From Streptomyces sp. HNM0574 (GTDB lineage Bacteria; Actinomycetota; Actinomycetes; Streptomycetales; Streptomycetaceae), in contig NZ_JAASAH010000002.1 in NCBI RefSeq assembly GCF_012726235.1, positions 1-64,000 on the forward strand: DNA of 64,000 nucleotides, given 5' to 3'. Positions within the stretch are counted from its first letter, which is position 1. Each line of letters begins with the position of its first letter. A program made the translations under genes and the position numbers. The notes under the pieces are model-generated. The model searched no databases and was not told the origin of the DNA. It saw only the letters and a list, made by a program, of their open reading frames with translations. Below are positions 54,639-63,334 of the stretch, in pieces.

Positions 54639-55685
54639 GTGTTCTCGCTGCTCACCGCCACCCCGGAGACCGGGGCGCCCCTCCTCGCGGACTCGACCTC
54701 CGGCGCGAGAGGCGCCACCTCGCTGGAGGAGGCTCACGAGCGGGCCACCAACGCCGCCGGCTGGATAGAGGCCAACTGGTCGGACTGGCTCGCGACGGGG
54801 CTGCGCATCCTCCTCATCACGGTCATCGCCGTGGTGCTGCGCTACGTCATACGACGGGCCATCACCAAGCTGATCGAGCGCACCAACCGCAGGTCGGAGG
54901 CGAGCGACCGGAACGCGCTGAGCGGGCTGCTGGTCAACCGGGAGCGCCGGATGCAGCGCTCCGCCGCGATCGGCTCGGTGCTCCGCAACGTCGCCTCGTT
55001 CGTCATCATGGGCACCGCCGTGCTGATGGTGCTCTCGGTGCTCGGCATCAACCTCGCGCCGCTGCTGGCCAGTGCCGGCGTGGCCGGTGTGGCGCTCGGT
55101 TTCGGCGCCAGGAACCTCGTCACCGACCTGCTCGCGGGCATGTTCATGCTCCTGGAGGACCAGTACGGGGTCGGCGACCGGGTCGACGTGGGCGAGGCGT
55201 CGGGAACGGTCCTGGAGATCGGGCTGCGGGTGACGCAGTTGCGCGGCGACGACGGCGAGATCTGGTACATCCGCAACGGCGAGATCAAGCGCGTCGGCAA
55301 CCTGAGCCAGGGCTGGGCCACGGCCGCGCTCGACGTACAGGTCCGGTCCGACGCGGACATGAACGAGGTCAGGTCCGCCATCGCCACGGCCGGCGAGCAG
55401 CTCGCGAAGGGCACGCCGTGGGACGAGGTGCTCTGGGAGCCGGTCGAGGTCCTGGGCCTGGACTCGGTGACGCTCGACTCGATGGTGATCCGGGTGTCGG
55501 CGAAGACCATGCCGGGCAAGGCGCTCGGCGTGGAGCGCGAGCTGCGCTGGCGGATCAAGCAGGAGCTGGACGGGCGCGGCATCGAGATCGTGGACGACGA
55601 GTCGCTGGCCCTGGAGGCGCGGTCGCGGGTCGACCTGCACAAGGACGAGGGCGCCAAGGAGTCCAGGGTGCCGCCGCAGCGCTGA
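54639..55685 (+). CDS. MscS-family mechanosensitive channel
   Basis: 348 aa. Membrane helices WLATGLRILLITVIAVVLRYVI, SFVIMGTAVLMVLSVLG and the Gly/Ala-rich pore helix LLASAGVAGVALGFGARNLV, then the beta domain DQYGVGDRVDVGEASGTVLEIGLRVT. This is the MscS/YggB fold, which opens on membrane tension to release osmolytes. GTG at 54639 with GGAAGG upstream. Divergent from the HNH gene. Confidence 0.93.
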   Translation: MFSLLTATPETGAPLLADSTSGARGATSLEEAHERATNAAGWIEANWSDWLATGLRILLITVIAVVLRYVIRRAITKLIERTNRRSEASDRNALSGLLVNRERRMQRSAAIGSVLRNVASFVIMGTAVLMVLSVLGINLAPLLASAGVAGVALGFGARNLVTDLLAGMFMLLEDQYGVGDRVDVGEASGTVLEIGLRVTQLRGDDGEIWYIRNGEIKRVGNLSQGWATAALDVQVRSDADMNEVRSAIATAGEQLAKGTPWDEVLWEPVEVLGLDSVTLDSMVIRVSAKTMPGKALGVERELRWRIKQELDGRGIEIVDDESLALEARSRVDLHKDEGAKESRVPPQR

Positions 55686-55696
55686 GCCGCGTCGGG

Positions 55697-55735
55697 AGCG
55701 GGGTCCGGAGCCGGGTGACGGCTCCGGACCCCGCT
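55697..55735 (+). terminator. mscS terminator
   Basis: 16-bp perfect stem (55697-55712 with 55720-55735, core GGGGTCCGGAGCC), 7-nt loop, then GCTTTT. Intrinsic terminator 12 nt past the stop. Confidence 0.9.
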
Positions 55736-55827
55736 GCTTTTCGGTCTCCCGCCCCTCGTCCGGGCGACGGCGGATCCGGGCCCACCGTTGACGCGGGAGC
55801 GGCGTGCGCCTACCGTCCTGACGGCAA

Positions 55828-55842
55828 TAGGAAACCTTCCTA
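55828..55842 (+). promoter_or_regulatory. CsnR/ROK-type operator
   Basis: Perfect palindrome TAGGAA-ACC-TTCCTA, 33 nt before the csnR start. It resembles the AGGAAA...TTTCCT box that I recall for the ROK repressor CsnR of chitosanase genes. The position suits autorepression of the csnR operon. Confidence 0.65.
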
Positions 55843-55874
55843 ACAGTTGTCCCGGCCGGGAGGAGGCAGCCCAC

Positions 55875-57113
55875 GTGAACGGACCGGGCACCCCCCAGGT
55901 GCTGCGCGCGATGAACGACCGCAGCGCACTCGACCTGCTGCTCGCCCGAGGACCGCTCTCCCGCACCCGGATCGGCACCCTGACCGGCCTCTCCAAACCG
56001 ACCGCCTCCCAGCTGCTCGCCCGCCTCGAATCGGCCGGACTGGTCGTCGTGAGCGGCCGCAGCGAGGGCCGCCCCGGCCCCAACGCCCAGCTGTACGAGG
56101 TCAATCCGCGTGCCGCGCACGTGGCCGCACTGGACGTCACCACCGCCGGCATCCGCGCCGCCGTCGCCGACATCACCGGCCGCACCGTCGGCCGGTACAC
56201 GCTGGACACGACGGCGGGAGACGCACCGGACGGGACGGCGGAACAGGTCGCCGCAGCCGTCGAAGGCGCCGCCGCCGACGCCGGGGTGGACGCCGGGGCG
56301 CTGCACCGGATCGTCATCGGCACCCCGGGCGCCTTCGACCCGGGCACGGGACGGCTCCGCTACGCCTCGCACCTGCCCGGCTGGCACTCCCCCACCCTGC
56401 TCGACGAGATCGCCGCCGCCGTCCACGCGCCCGTGCGGTACGAGAACGACGTGAACCTGGCCGCGGTCGCCGAGTGGCGGCTCGGCGCGGCGCAGGGGCG
56501 GGAGGACTTCGTCCTGCTCTGGAACGAGCAGGGCATCGGCGCCGCCGTCGTCCTCGGCGGCCGTCTGCACCGGGGGCGGACCGGCGGCGCGGGCGAGGTC
56601 GGCTTCCTGCCCGTCCCCGGCGCCCCGCTCGTCCGCGACCCGGGGCGGCGGGGCAGCGGCGGCTACCAGGAACTCGCGGGCGCCGAGGCGGTGTTGCGGG
56701 CCGCGCGGGAGCTCGGGCTGCCGCACGACCCGTCCGCCGAGCCGAAGGACGCGGCCGCCGCGCTGCTGTCGGCGGCGGCCCGCGTCGTCGGCCCGGGGCA
56801 CGCCCCGGCGACGGACGGCGCGGGTGAACGGGGCGTGTACCGCGAGCTGTTGGGGCGGTTCGCCGCCGGGCTCGCCGTCGGACTGGCTGCCGTGGTGACC
56901 GTGCTGGACCCGCAGCTGGTGGTGCTCGCCGGAGGGCTGCCGCAGGCCGGCGGCGAACCGCTGCGCGCCCGGGTGGAGGGCGAACTCGGGGAGATCGCCG
57001 TGCCGGTGCCCCGGGTGGTGCTGGGCACCGTCACGGACGGGCCCGTGCTCGGCGGCGCCCTGCAGAGCGCGCTGGCCACGACCCGCGACGAGGTGTTCGA
57101 CACCTCCGCCTGA
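55875..57113 (+). CDS. csnR: ROK-family transcriptional repressor (CsnR-like)
   Basis: 412 aa. N-terminal wHTH (LDLLLARGPLSRTRIGTLTG then LSKPTASQLLARLESAGLV) fused to a ROK sugar-kinase-like domain with GTPGAFDPGTGRLRYASHLPG and NDVNLAAVAEWRLG; the ATP-site kinase motifs are weak, as in repressors. Gene order ROK-GH4-BadF kinase matches the csnR operon of S. coelicolor/S. lividans, where CsnR controls chitosan use. GTG with GGAGG. It is probably the first gene of a three-gene operon. Confidence 0.8.
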   Translation: MNGPGTPQVLRAMNDRSALDLLLARGPLSRTRIGTLTGLSKPTASQLLARLESAGLVVVSGRSEGRPGPNAQLYEVNPRAAHVAALDVTTAGIRAAVADITGRTVGRYTLDTTAGDAPDGTAEQVAAAVEGAAADAGVDAGALHRIVIGTPGAFDPGTGRLRYASHLPGWHSPTLLDEIAAAVHAPVRYENDVNLAAVAEWRLGAAQGREDFVLLWNEQGIGAAVVLGGRLHRGRTGGAGEVGFLPVPGAPLVRDPGRRGSGGYQELAGAEAVLRAARELGLPHDPSAEPKDAAAALLSAAARVVGPGHAPATDGAGERGVYRELLGRFAAGLAVGLAAVVTVLDPQLVVLAGGLPQAGGEPLRARVEGELGEIAVPVPRVVLGTVTDGPVLGGALQSALATTRDEVFDTSA

Positions 57114-57177
57114 CGTCCCTCGTCGGGACCTCAACCGCAAACCGCAACCGCAGGACCGGAGCGAAAGGCTGACTGGC

Positions 57178-58449
57178 GTGAAACTCGCAGTGGTGGGTGG
57201 CGGTTCGACCTACACCCCTGAACTCATCGACGGATTCGCGCGGTTGCGGGAGTCGTTCCCGCTCACGGAGCTCGTGCTCGTCGACCCGGCCGCGGAACGG
57301 CTGGAACTCGTCGGCGGACTCGCCCGCCGCATCCTCTCCGCCCAGGGCCACCCCGCCACCGTCGTCACCACCTCGCGCCTGGAGGACGGCGTCGCGGGCG
57401 CGGACGCGGTGCTGGTCCAGCTGCGCGTCGGCGGGCAGGCGGCCCGCGCCGAGGACGAGACCTGGCCCCTGGAGTGCGGCTGCCTGGGCCAGGAGACGAC
57501 GGGCGCGGGCGGGCTCGCCAAGGCGCTGCGCACCGTACCGGTCGTGCTGGACATCGCGGAGCGGGTCCGGCGCGCCAACCCGGACGCCTGGATCATCGAC
57601 TTCACCAACCCGGTCGGCATCGTCACCCGCGCCCTGCTGCGGGAGGGGCACAAGGCCGTCGGACTGTGCAACGTGGCGATCCACCTCCAGCGGAAGTTCG
57701 CCGCCCTGCTCGACGTGCCGCCCTCCGAGCTCCACCTCGACCACTACGGACTGAACCATCTCACCTGGGAGTTCGGCGTCCGGCTCGGCGGCCCCGGCGG
57801 CGAGGACGTGCTGCCGTCGCTGATCGACGGGCACGGCGCGCGGATCGCCGAGGACCTCCGGCTCCCGCTGCCGCTGCTCACCCGCCTCGGCGTCGTCCCC
57901 TCGTACTACCTGCGCTACTACTACGCGCACGACGAGGTGGTCGAGGAACTGGGGACGAAACCGTCCCGGGCCGCCGAGGTCGCCGAGATGGAGCGGAAGC
58001 TGCTGGAGATGTACGGCGACCCGGCGCTGCGCGAGAAGCCCGAACTGCTCGCGCAGCGCGGCGGGGCCTTCTACTCGGAGGCCGCCGTCGCCCTGGCCGC
58101 CTCGCTGCTGGGCGCACCCGGCGAGCAGTCGACCATCCAGGTGGTCAACACGTACAACAACGGCACGCTGCCCTTCCTCCCCGACGACGCCGTGGTGGAG
58201 GTGCCGGCGCACATCGGCCACGACGGGGCCAGGCCGCTGCGGGCACCCGCGCTCGACCCGCTGTACACCGGCCTGATGGCACACGTCACCGCCTACGAGG
58301 ACCTCGCGCTGGACGCGGCGCTGCGCGGCGGCCGGGAGCGCGTCTTCCGCGCCCTGCTCGCCCACCCGCTCGTCGGCCAGTACGCGCAGGCCGAGGCGCT
58401 CACCGACCGGCTGCTGGCGCACAACGGGAAGCACCTGCCGTGGGCCTGA
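57178..58449 (+). CDS. csnH: GH4-family glycosidase (CsnH-like)
   Basis: 423 aa. NAD-binding start MKLAVVGGGSTYTPELIDGF, metal ligands in IDFTNPVGIVTRALL/GLCN (Cys) and GLNHLTWE (His), ETTGAGGLAKALRT. GH4 enzymes use NAD and Mn in a redox-elimination mechanism on 6-phospho- or unphosphorylated glycosides. Operon context suggests amino-sugar disaccharides from chitosan; a 6-phospho-beta-glucosidase is the generic alternative. GTG at 57178, 64 nt after csnR; csnK overlaps its 3' end by 10 nt. Confidence 0.82.
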   Translation: MKLAVVGGGSTYTPELIDGFARLRESFPLTELVLVDPAAERLELVGGLARRILSAQGHPATVVTTSRLEDGVAGADAVLVQLRVGGQAARAEDETWPLECGCLGQETTGAGGLAKALRTVPVVLDIAERVRRANPDAWIIDFTNPVGIVTRALLREGHKAVGLCNVAIHLQRKFAALLDVPPSELHLDHYGLNHLTWEFGVRLGGPGGEDVLPSLIDGHGARIAEDLRLPLPLLTRLGVVPSYYLRYYYAHDEVVEELGTKPSRAAEVAEMERKLLEMYGDPALREKPELLAQRGGAFYSEAAVALAASLLGAPGEQSTIQVVNTYNNGTLPFLPDDAVVEVPAHIGHDGARPLRAPALDPLYTGLMAHVTAYEDLALDAALRGGRERVFRALLAHPLVGQYAQAEALTDRLLAHNGKHLPWA

Positions 58450-59429
58450 CCGCAACGACCGCCTCCTGCCTGGCCGTTGACGCGGGCAACAGCAAGACGG
58501 ACGTGGCCGTCGTCAACCCGGACGGGTCCGTGCGCGGACGCGCGCGGGGCGGCGGGTTCCAGCCGCCCGCGGTGGGTGTGGCCGCCGCCGTGGCCGCGCT
58601 CTCCCGCACCGTCGGCGAGGCGCTGTCCGCGGCGGGGACGGCGTCCGTCGGGCACGTCTCGGCCTGCCTCGCCAACGCCGATCTCCCCCGCGAGGAGGCG
58701 GAGTTGGCCGAGGCCGTCCGGGCGCGGAGCTGGGGCCGGACGGCCGAGGTGCTCAACGACACCTTCGCCGTGCTCCGCGCCGGGCTCCCCGACGACGGCT
58801 CCGTACGGCACGGCGTCGGTGTCGTCTGCGGCGCGGGCGTCAACTGCGTCGGCCGGGCGGCGGACGGGCGCACCCACCGCTTCCCCGCCGTGGGACAGCT
58901 GTCCGGCGACTGGGGCGGGGGCTCGGGGCTCGCCGCCGAGGCGCTGTGGCACGCGGCCAGGGCCGAGGACGGGCGGGGCGAGCGGACGGAGCTCGCGCAC
59001 ACCGTGCCGCGCCACTTCGGGCTCGGCTCCATGCGGGCGCTGATCGAGGCGCTGCACCTGGGAGACCTCCCCGCGTCCCGGAAACACGAGGTCACGCCGC
59101 TGCTCTTCGCCTCGGCCAGCGCCGGTGACGCGGTGGCACGCGCCCTGGTGGAACGCCAGGCCGAGGAGATCGTCTCCATGGTGACGGTCTCGCTGTCCCG
59201 CCTGGACCTGCTGCGCACCCCGACCCCGGTCGTGCTCGGCGGCAGCGTCGTCGCGGCCCGGCACCCGGTGCTGCACGGCGCGCTCACCGCACGGCTCGCG
59301 GAACGCGCCCCGGCCGCCGCACCGCACGTCGTCACCGCGCCGCCGGTGCTCGGGGCCGCACTGCTCGGCCTGGACCGCGCGTACGCGCCGCCCGCCGCGT
59401 ACGCGCGGCTCCGCGCCGGGTTCGCCTGA
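58440..59429 (+). CDS. csnK: BadF/BadG-type amino-sugar kinase (CsnK-like)
   Basis: 329 aa, ASKHA fold: phosphate 1 LAVDAGNSKTDVAVVNPDG, GAGVNCVGRAADG, SGDWGGGSGL and adenosine motif PVVLGGSVVAARHPVL. This is the N-acetylglucosamine/glucosamine kinase branch. Its GTG lies within the last codons of csnH (10-nt overlap) with GGGAAG upstream, so the two are coupled. It probably phosphorylates the sugar released by the GH4 enzyme. A terminator follows. Confidence 0.82.
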   Translation: MGLTATTASCLAVDAGNSKTDVAVVNPDGSVRGRARGGGFQPPAVGVAAAVAALSRTVGEALSAAGTASVGHVSACLANADLPREEAELAEAVRARSWGRTAEVLNDTFAVLRAGLPDDGSVRHGVGVVCGAGVNCVGRAADGRTHRFPAVGQLSGDWGGGSGLAAEALWHAARAEDGRGERTELAHTVPRHFGLGSMRALIEALHLGDLPASRKHEVTPLLFASASAGDAVARALVERQAEEIVSMVTVSLSRLDLLRTPTPVVLGGSVVAARHPVLHGALTARLAERAPAAAPHVVTAPPVLGAALLGLDRAYAPPAAYARLRAGFA

Positions 59430-59440
59430 GCCCGGACGCA

Positions 59441-59477
59441 CGCGAGCCGCGGGGCACATCGCGCGTGCCCCGCGGCT
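59441..59477. terminator. Bidirectional terminator
   Basis: 15-bp perfect stem CGAGCCGCGGGGCAC (59441-59455) with its complement (59463-59477), 7-nt loop, between convergent csnK and the FHA gene. Confidence 0.87.
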
Positions 59478-59501
59478 CGGACCTGCCGTGCGTGACGGGC
59501 G

Positions 59502-61073
59502 TCAGGACCGGTGCAGCGTGATCGTCGTCCAGGCGCCGACGTGCACCCGGTCGCCCTCCATCAGGGGGACGGGGACGAAGGGCTGGATCGGCTCGTCCGC
59601 GTTGTTGATGGTGGTGCCGTTCGTCGAGTCCTGGTCGACGACCGACCAGGAGCCGTCGGGCTGCTGGACGAGCACCGCGTGCTGGTGCGAGACACCCGGG
59701 TCCTCGGGCGACCTGGCCAGGTCGATGTCGGGCGACTCGCCCGTCGACTGACGACGGCGCCCGATGGTGATCTGGTGCCCGGTCAGCGGCAGTTGCTGCT
59801 GCTCGGTGTACGCCGGGAGGTTGAGGCTCGCCGCCTCGGGACCGCTGCGCTCCATCATGGCCGCGAAGTACTCGTGGTCCGGGGCGACGACCGCCGTCCA
59901 GCCCGCGCCGGGCTGCCCCTCGGGCGGCGTCCCCTGCTGGGGGAAGCCCTCGGGCTGCTGCGCGAAACCGTCCTGCTGCTGCGGAATCCCGTCGGGCGCC
60001 TGCGGGGTGCCGGGCGGGGGCAGCGGCCAGTCCCCGCTCGGCGGCGACTGCGGCTGCTGCGGCGGGTACGGGGCCGGGGGCGCCTGCTGCGGGTGCGGGG
60101 CCTGCTGGAAGCCCTGGCCGAAGCTCTGCTGGTTCGGGTCGCCGTACGGGCCCGGCTGCTCCTGCTGCTCCGGGACCAGCGGCTCGGCGGGACGGTTCAT
60201 CTGCGAGGGACGCGAGGCCTCGTAGTCGAACTGCTGCTCAGGGCCGCCCTCCTGATAGCCGGGGAACGGCGCCTGCGGCGGCACCGGCTGACCGGGCTGG
60301 CCGGGGAACTGCCCCGAGGGCGGGCCCGGCTGGCCCGGGAACTGTCCCGAACCCTGCTGCTCGGGCGGCTGGCCCGGCTGCCCGGGCTGTCCCGGGAACT
60401 GCCCCGGCTGGCCGGGGAACTGCTCGCCCTGGCCGCCGAACTGCCCGGAGGGCGGGCCCGGCTGACCGGGGAACTGCCCCTGCTGGCCCGGGAATTGCTC
60501 GCCCTGGCCGGGGAACTGGCCCGGGGGCGGGCCCGGCTGGCCCGGCTGGCCCATCTGTCCCGGCTGGCCGGGCGGCGGGAAGCCGGGCTGCTGGCCCTGC
60601 TGCGGGGGCGGCGGCGCGAAGTTGGTGGGGGTGTTGGTGAGGAAGTTGTACCGGCACTGCTCGCAGAACGGCGCCTGTGCCTCACGCTGCGTGCCGCACT
60701 GCGGGCACGGTTCGCCGGGCTGCTGGAGCTGCTGCCCGGGCACGGGCGGCGGCGGAGTCACGGGGCCCGGGTAGCCGTAGCCCTGGCCCTGGCTCTGCCC
60801 CTGGCCCGGCATCTCGGGGAAGCCCGGGGCGCCCTGCGGCGCGGGGGCTCCGGGCGGGACCGGCGTACCGGGGGCGGGCGGCTGGGGCGCCGGAGGCTGC
60901 TGGGCCGCGGGCCCCGGGTAGCCGTAGCCTCCGCCCTGCCCCTGCGGGGGCGGCGGCGGGGTCGGCGGAACGGAGCCGGCGGGCGGCCCGCTCGGTGCGT
61001 CGGCGATGCGGTGACCGCACAGATCGCACCAGTCGTCGGCCGCCGACTGGTGGCCGTTCGGGCATGTCGGCAT
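59502..61073 (-). CDS. FHA-domain protein with two zinc ribbons
   Basis: 523 aa. Zinc ribbon 1 ([17 protein letters not shown]), Pro/Gln/Gly linker, zinc ribbon 2 ([18 protein letters not shown]), a ~250-residue low-complexity region with PGQFPGQ-type repeats, then a C-terminal FHA domain ([39 protein letters not shown]) with the phosphothreonine-binding Arg, Ser-His and Asn. It reads Ser/Thr phosphorylation, probably by the PknG-type kinase of this locus. ATG at 61073 with GGGGAGG upstream. Confidence 0.92.
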   Translation of the reverse strand: MPTCPNGHQSAADDWCDLCGHRIADAPSGPPAGSVPPTPPPPPQGQGGGYGYPGPAAQQPPAPQPPAPGTPVPPGAPAPQGAPGFPEMPGQGQSQGQGYGYPGPVTPPPPVPGQQLQQPGEPCPQCGTQREAQAPFCEQCRYNFLTNTPTNFAPPPPQQGQQPGFPPPGQPGQMGQPGQPGPPPGQFPGQGEQFPGQQGQFPGQPGPPSGQFGGQGEQFPGQPGQFPGQPGQPGQPPEQQGSGQFPGQPGPPSGQFPGQPGQPVPPQAPFPGYQEGGPEQQFDYEASRPSQMNRPAEPLVPEQQEQPGPYGDPNQQSFGQGFQQAPHPQQAPPAPYPPQQPQSPPSGDWPLPPPGTPQAPDGIPQQQDGFAQQPEGFPQQGTPPEGQPGAGWTAVVAPDHEYFAAMMERSGPEAASLNLPAYTEQQQLPLTGHQITIGRRRQSTGESPDIDLARSPEDPGVSHQHAVLVQQPDGSWSVVDQDSTNGTTINNADEPIQPFVPVPLMEGDRVHVGAWTTITLHRS

Positions 61074-61588
61074 GGTGAGTGCCTCCCCCTCCGTACTCCT
61101 GATCTTCCGTACCCAGCGGCGCTGATCCGCTTCGCACGGGCCGTCCGGTCGGACCGTGATGTCTCGCGTCCGGTGTGACCGGCATCGTTCGCACGGCGCC
61201 GGAGACCGCCGCCGTCAGCGGAACAGTACCTGTCACGGCGTCGGCGGCGTCCACCACCGTGAAAGACCCTTCGGGTGGTTTCCCCGTCACCGGGCGTGCC
61301 CGCCGGGCGGATTTCACGCCGGATTCGCCCCCGGATTTCCGGTTTCACCCGGGGGCCGGTGGCTCCCTGGCGACTCCCCGGATACCGCGCGCGGGCACCG
61401 TCTGTCCCGCGTACCGGAGGACTTGGGGATTCGTCACAGTCGGCCGGCGGGCGCCCGCGCACGCCCCGCCCCCGCGACGTGCCCGTGCGCCTCCCCGCTC
61501 CCGTGCGCGGGCCCCCGCCCCCGCGCGGACTTCGCCCTCGGCGGACGCGCGTGACGAACGCGACAGCGGCGGGAGCGGGGCGGCCGGA
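61074..61588. other. Noncoding gap within the signalling locus
   Basis: 515 nt between same-strand genes with no supportable ORF. It is unusually long for this otherwise compact module and may mark a lost gene or hold the FHA promoter. Small hairpins such as ACCCTTCGGGTGG (~61267) are visible; there is no clear terminator. Confidence 0.5.
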
Positions 61589-63334
61589 TCAGTCCGGCAT
61601 GGCGAACGGGACGACGGCCACGGTGATGTTGTCCATCCCGCCGCCGTCCAGCGCGTAACCGACCAGGTGCTGCGCGCACGGGAGCGGCCGGGCGTGCGCG
61701 TCCTGCGGGACGACGGCGGCCATGTCCTCGGCGGACTCCGCGTAGTTCCACAGTCCGTCCGTGCACACGATGACCACACCGGAGCGGTCGGGCTTGAACG
61801 AGGCGGTGTGCGGGTCGACTTCGTGCGCGTCGGCACCGAGCCAGCCGGTGATCGCGTGCGCCCGGGCGTCCGCGTACGCCTCGGCCTCCGTCATCAGCCC
61901 GGCGGAGACCATCTGGGCCGCCCAGGAGTCGTCCTCGGTCAGCCGCGCGGGCGGGGCACTGCGGTCGTCGGGGACCCAGTACGCGCGGCTGTCGCCGATC
62001 CAGCCGACGGTGAGGACGCCCTCGGCCGTGAGGGCACTGACGATCGTGCAGGCTGGCGCGTTCTTGGACGGCTCGTTCGGCCCCTCGGAGGCGAGGTGGG
62101 TGACGGCCTCGGCGGCGGCCACCAGCGCGTCGTGCATGATCTGCTGCGGGTGCGCGCCGTGCGGCACCGCCGCGCCCATGGACTCCCCCGCCGCCTTCGC
62201 CGCCGCGGCGGACGCGTCGTCGGGCCGGGTGGCGGAGGAGACGCCGTCGCAGACGACGGCGATCGTCGCCAACGAGCCGCTCGCGGTGAAGGATTCGAGG
62301 ACGGAGAAGAAGTCCTCGTTCCGGTGGTGGCGCAGGCCCCGGTCACTGGCGACGGCGACGCTCGGCAACGCGCGCTCCATGTGGTCGCGTTCGAGCGGCT
62401 GCTTGTGCCCGCAGTGCTCGCAGTACCCGTCGCTGTCGACCGTCCCCGTGCCACAGGCGACACAGTGCGGACCGGCAGCACCGGAGGGCGCGGCGGCCGG
62501 TGCCGGGACGGCCGGTGCAGGGACGGCCGGTGCAGGGACGGCCGGTGCAGGGACGGCGGGCGCCGGAGCTCCGGGCGGCGGGTAGGAAGGAGCGGGCGCC
62601 GGTGCCTCTCCGGACGGGAACGCCGCGTCGCTGACGGTGGGCACGTCCGGGCCGCGCTCCCGCTTGCTCATCGCGGCCTCGTACGCGGTCTGCTGACCGC
62701 GCGGCACGAAGTCGTCGAGCACGGCGCGGGGGGCGAAATCGTCCAGCACCGGCCGGGCGTCCGCACGCGGATCGGGCGCGGGCGGCGGCGCGGGGGCTTC
62801 CTCCGGCTGCGGGGCCTCGGCGGGCGGGGCCACCGGCGCGGCGGGCGCGCCCTCGGCCGGGACCCCGATGCGGGTCTCCGGCACGGGCGGCGCGGGCCGC
62901 GGGTGCGGCGGGTAGGCCGGCGGCTCCGGCGCCTGGGCCGGAGGCACGGCGGCGGGCGCGCCGTACTGGGGCGGCGGCCCGTACTCCGCGGCGCCGTACT
63001 CCGCGCCGCCCTGCCCGGCCCGGCCCGGCGGCGGCTGCCGGACGGTGGACGTCGGCAGCGTGAAGTCCGGCTCCGTCGGGGTGGGCGCCGCGGGCGGCGC
63101 CGACGGGGGCGGCGGGATGTGCACCGAGGGCAGCGTCGGGGTGGGGACCGCGGGCGGGGCCGTGGGCGGCGGGGGCGCGCCCGGAACGGTCGCCCGGCCT
63201 CTGCCCGCCTGGGACACATGCTGTGCGGCAGCCGCCAGTTCGGCTCCGCAGGCGCCGCAGAAGAGGTCTCCCTCTTCCAGCGGCTCCGCGCAGCTGGGGC
63301 ATCCGGACAGTTGGTTGAGCTGTGGCATTGTCAC
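61589..63334 (-). CDS. PP2C-family Ser/Thr phosphatase with zinc ribbons
   Basis: 581 aa. N-terminal zinc ribbon CPSCAEPLEEGDLFCGACG, a long Pro/Ala-rich linker, a second ribbon CVACGTGTVDSDGYCEHCG (~320), then a PP2C domain: SDRGLRHHRNEDFFS, AVVCDGVSSATRP, GWIGDSRAYWV and VCTDGLWNYAES with metal-binding Asp residues. GTG at 63334 overlaps the kinase stop (GTGA), so the two are coupled. The phosphatase would reverse phosphorylation by that kinase. Confidence 0.93.
   Translation of the reverse strand: MTMPQLNQLSGCPSCAEPLEEGDLFCGACGAELAAAAQHVSQAGRGRATVPGAPPPPTAPPAVPTPTLPSVHIPPPPSAPPAAPTPTEPDFTLPTSTVRQPPPGRAGQGGAEYGAAEYGPPPQYGAPAAVPPAQAPEPPAYPPHPRPAPPVPETRIGVPAEGAPAAPVAPPAEAPQPEEAPAPPPAPDPRADARPVLDDFAPRAVLDDFVPRGQQTAYEAAMSKRERGPDVPTVSDAAFPSGEAPAPAPSYPPPGAPAPAVPAPAVPAPAVPAPAVPAPAAAPSGAAGPHCVACGTGTVDSDGYCEHCGHKQPLERDHMERALPSVAVASDRGLRHHRNEDFFSVLESFTASGSLATIAVVCDGVSSATRPDDASAAAAKAAGESMGAAVPHGAHPQQIMHDALVAAAEAVTHLASEGPNEPSKNAPACTIVSALTAEGVLTVGWIGDSRAYWVPDDRSAPPARLTEDDSWAAQMVSAGLMTEAEAYADARAHAITGWLGADAHEVDPHTASFKPDRSGVVIVCTDGLWNYAESAEDMAAVVPQDAHARPLPCAQHLVGYALDGGGMDNITVAVVPFAMPD

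Noticed and set aside
54474..57140. Minus-strand open frame of ~890 codons opposite mscS and csnR
   Set aside because: Codon pattern and composition are those of an antisense shadow; both plus-strand genes have full domains and ribosome-binding sites.
60197..60685. Tandem DNA repeat array within the FHA gene
   Set aside because: The repetitive DNA simply encodes the Pro/Gln/Gly-rich linker (PGQFPGQ units) and is not a CRISPR or mobile repeat.
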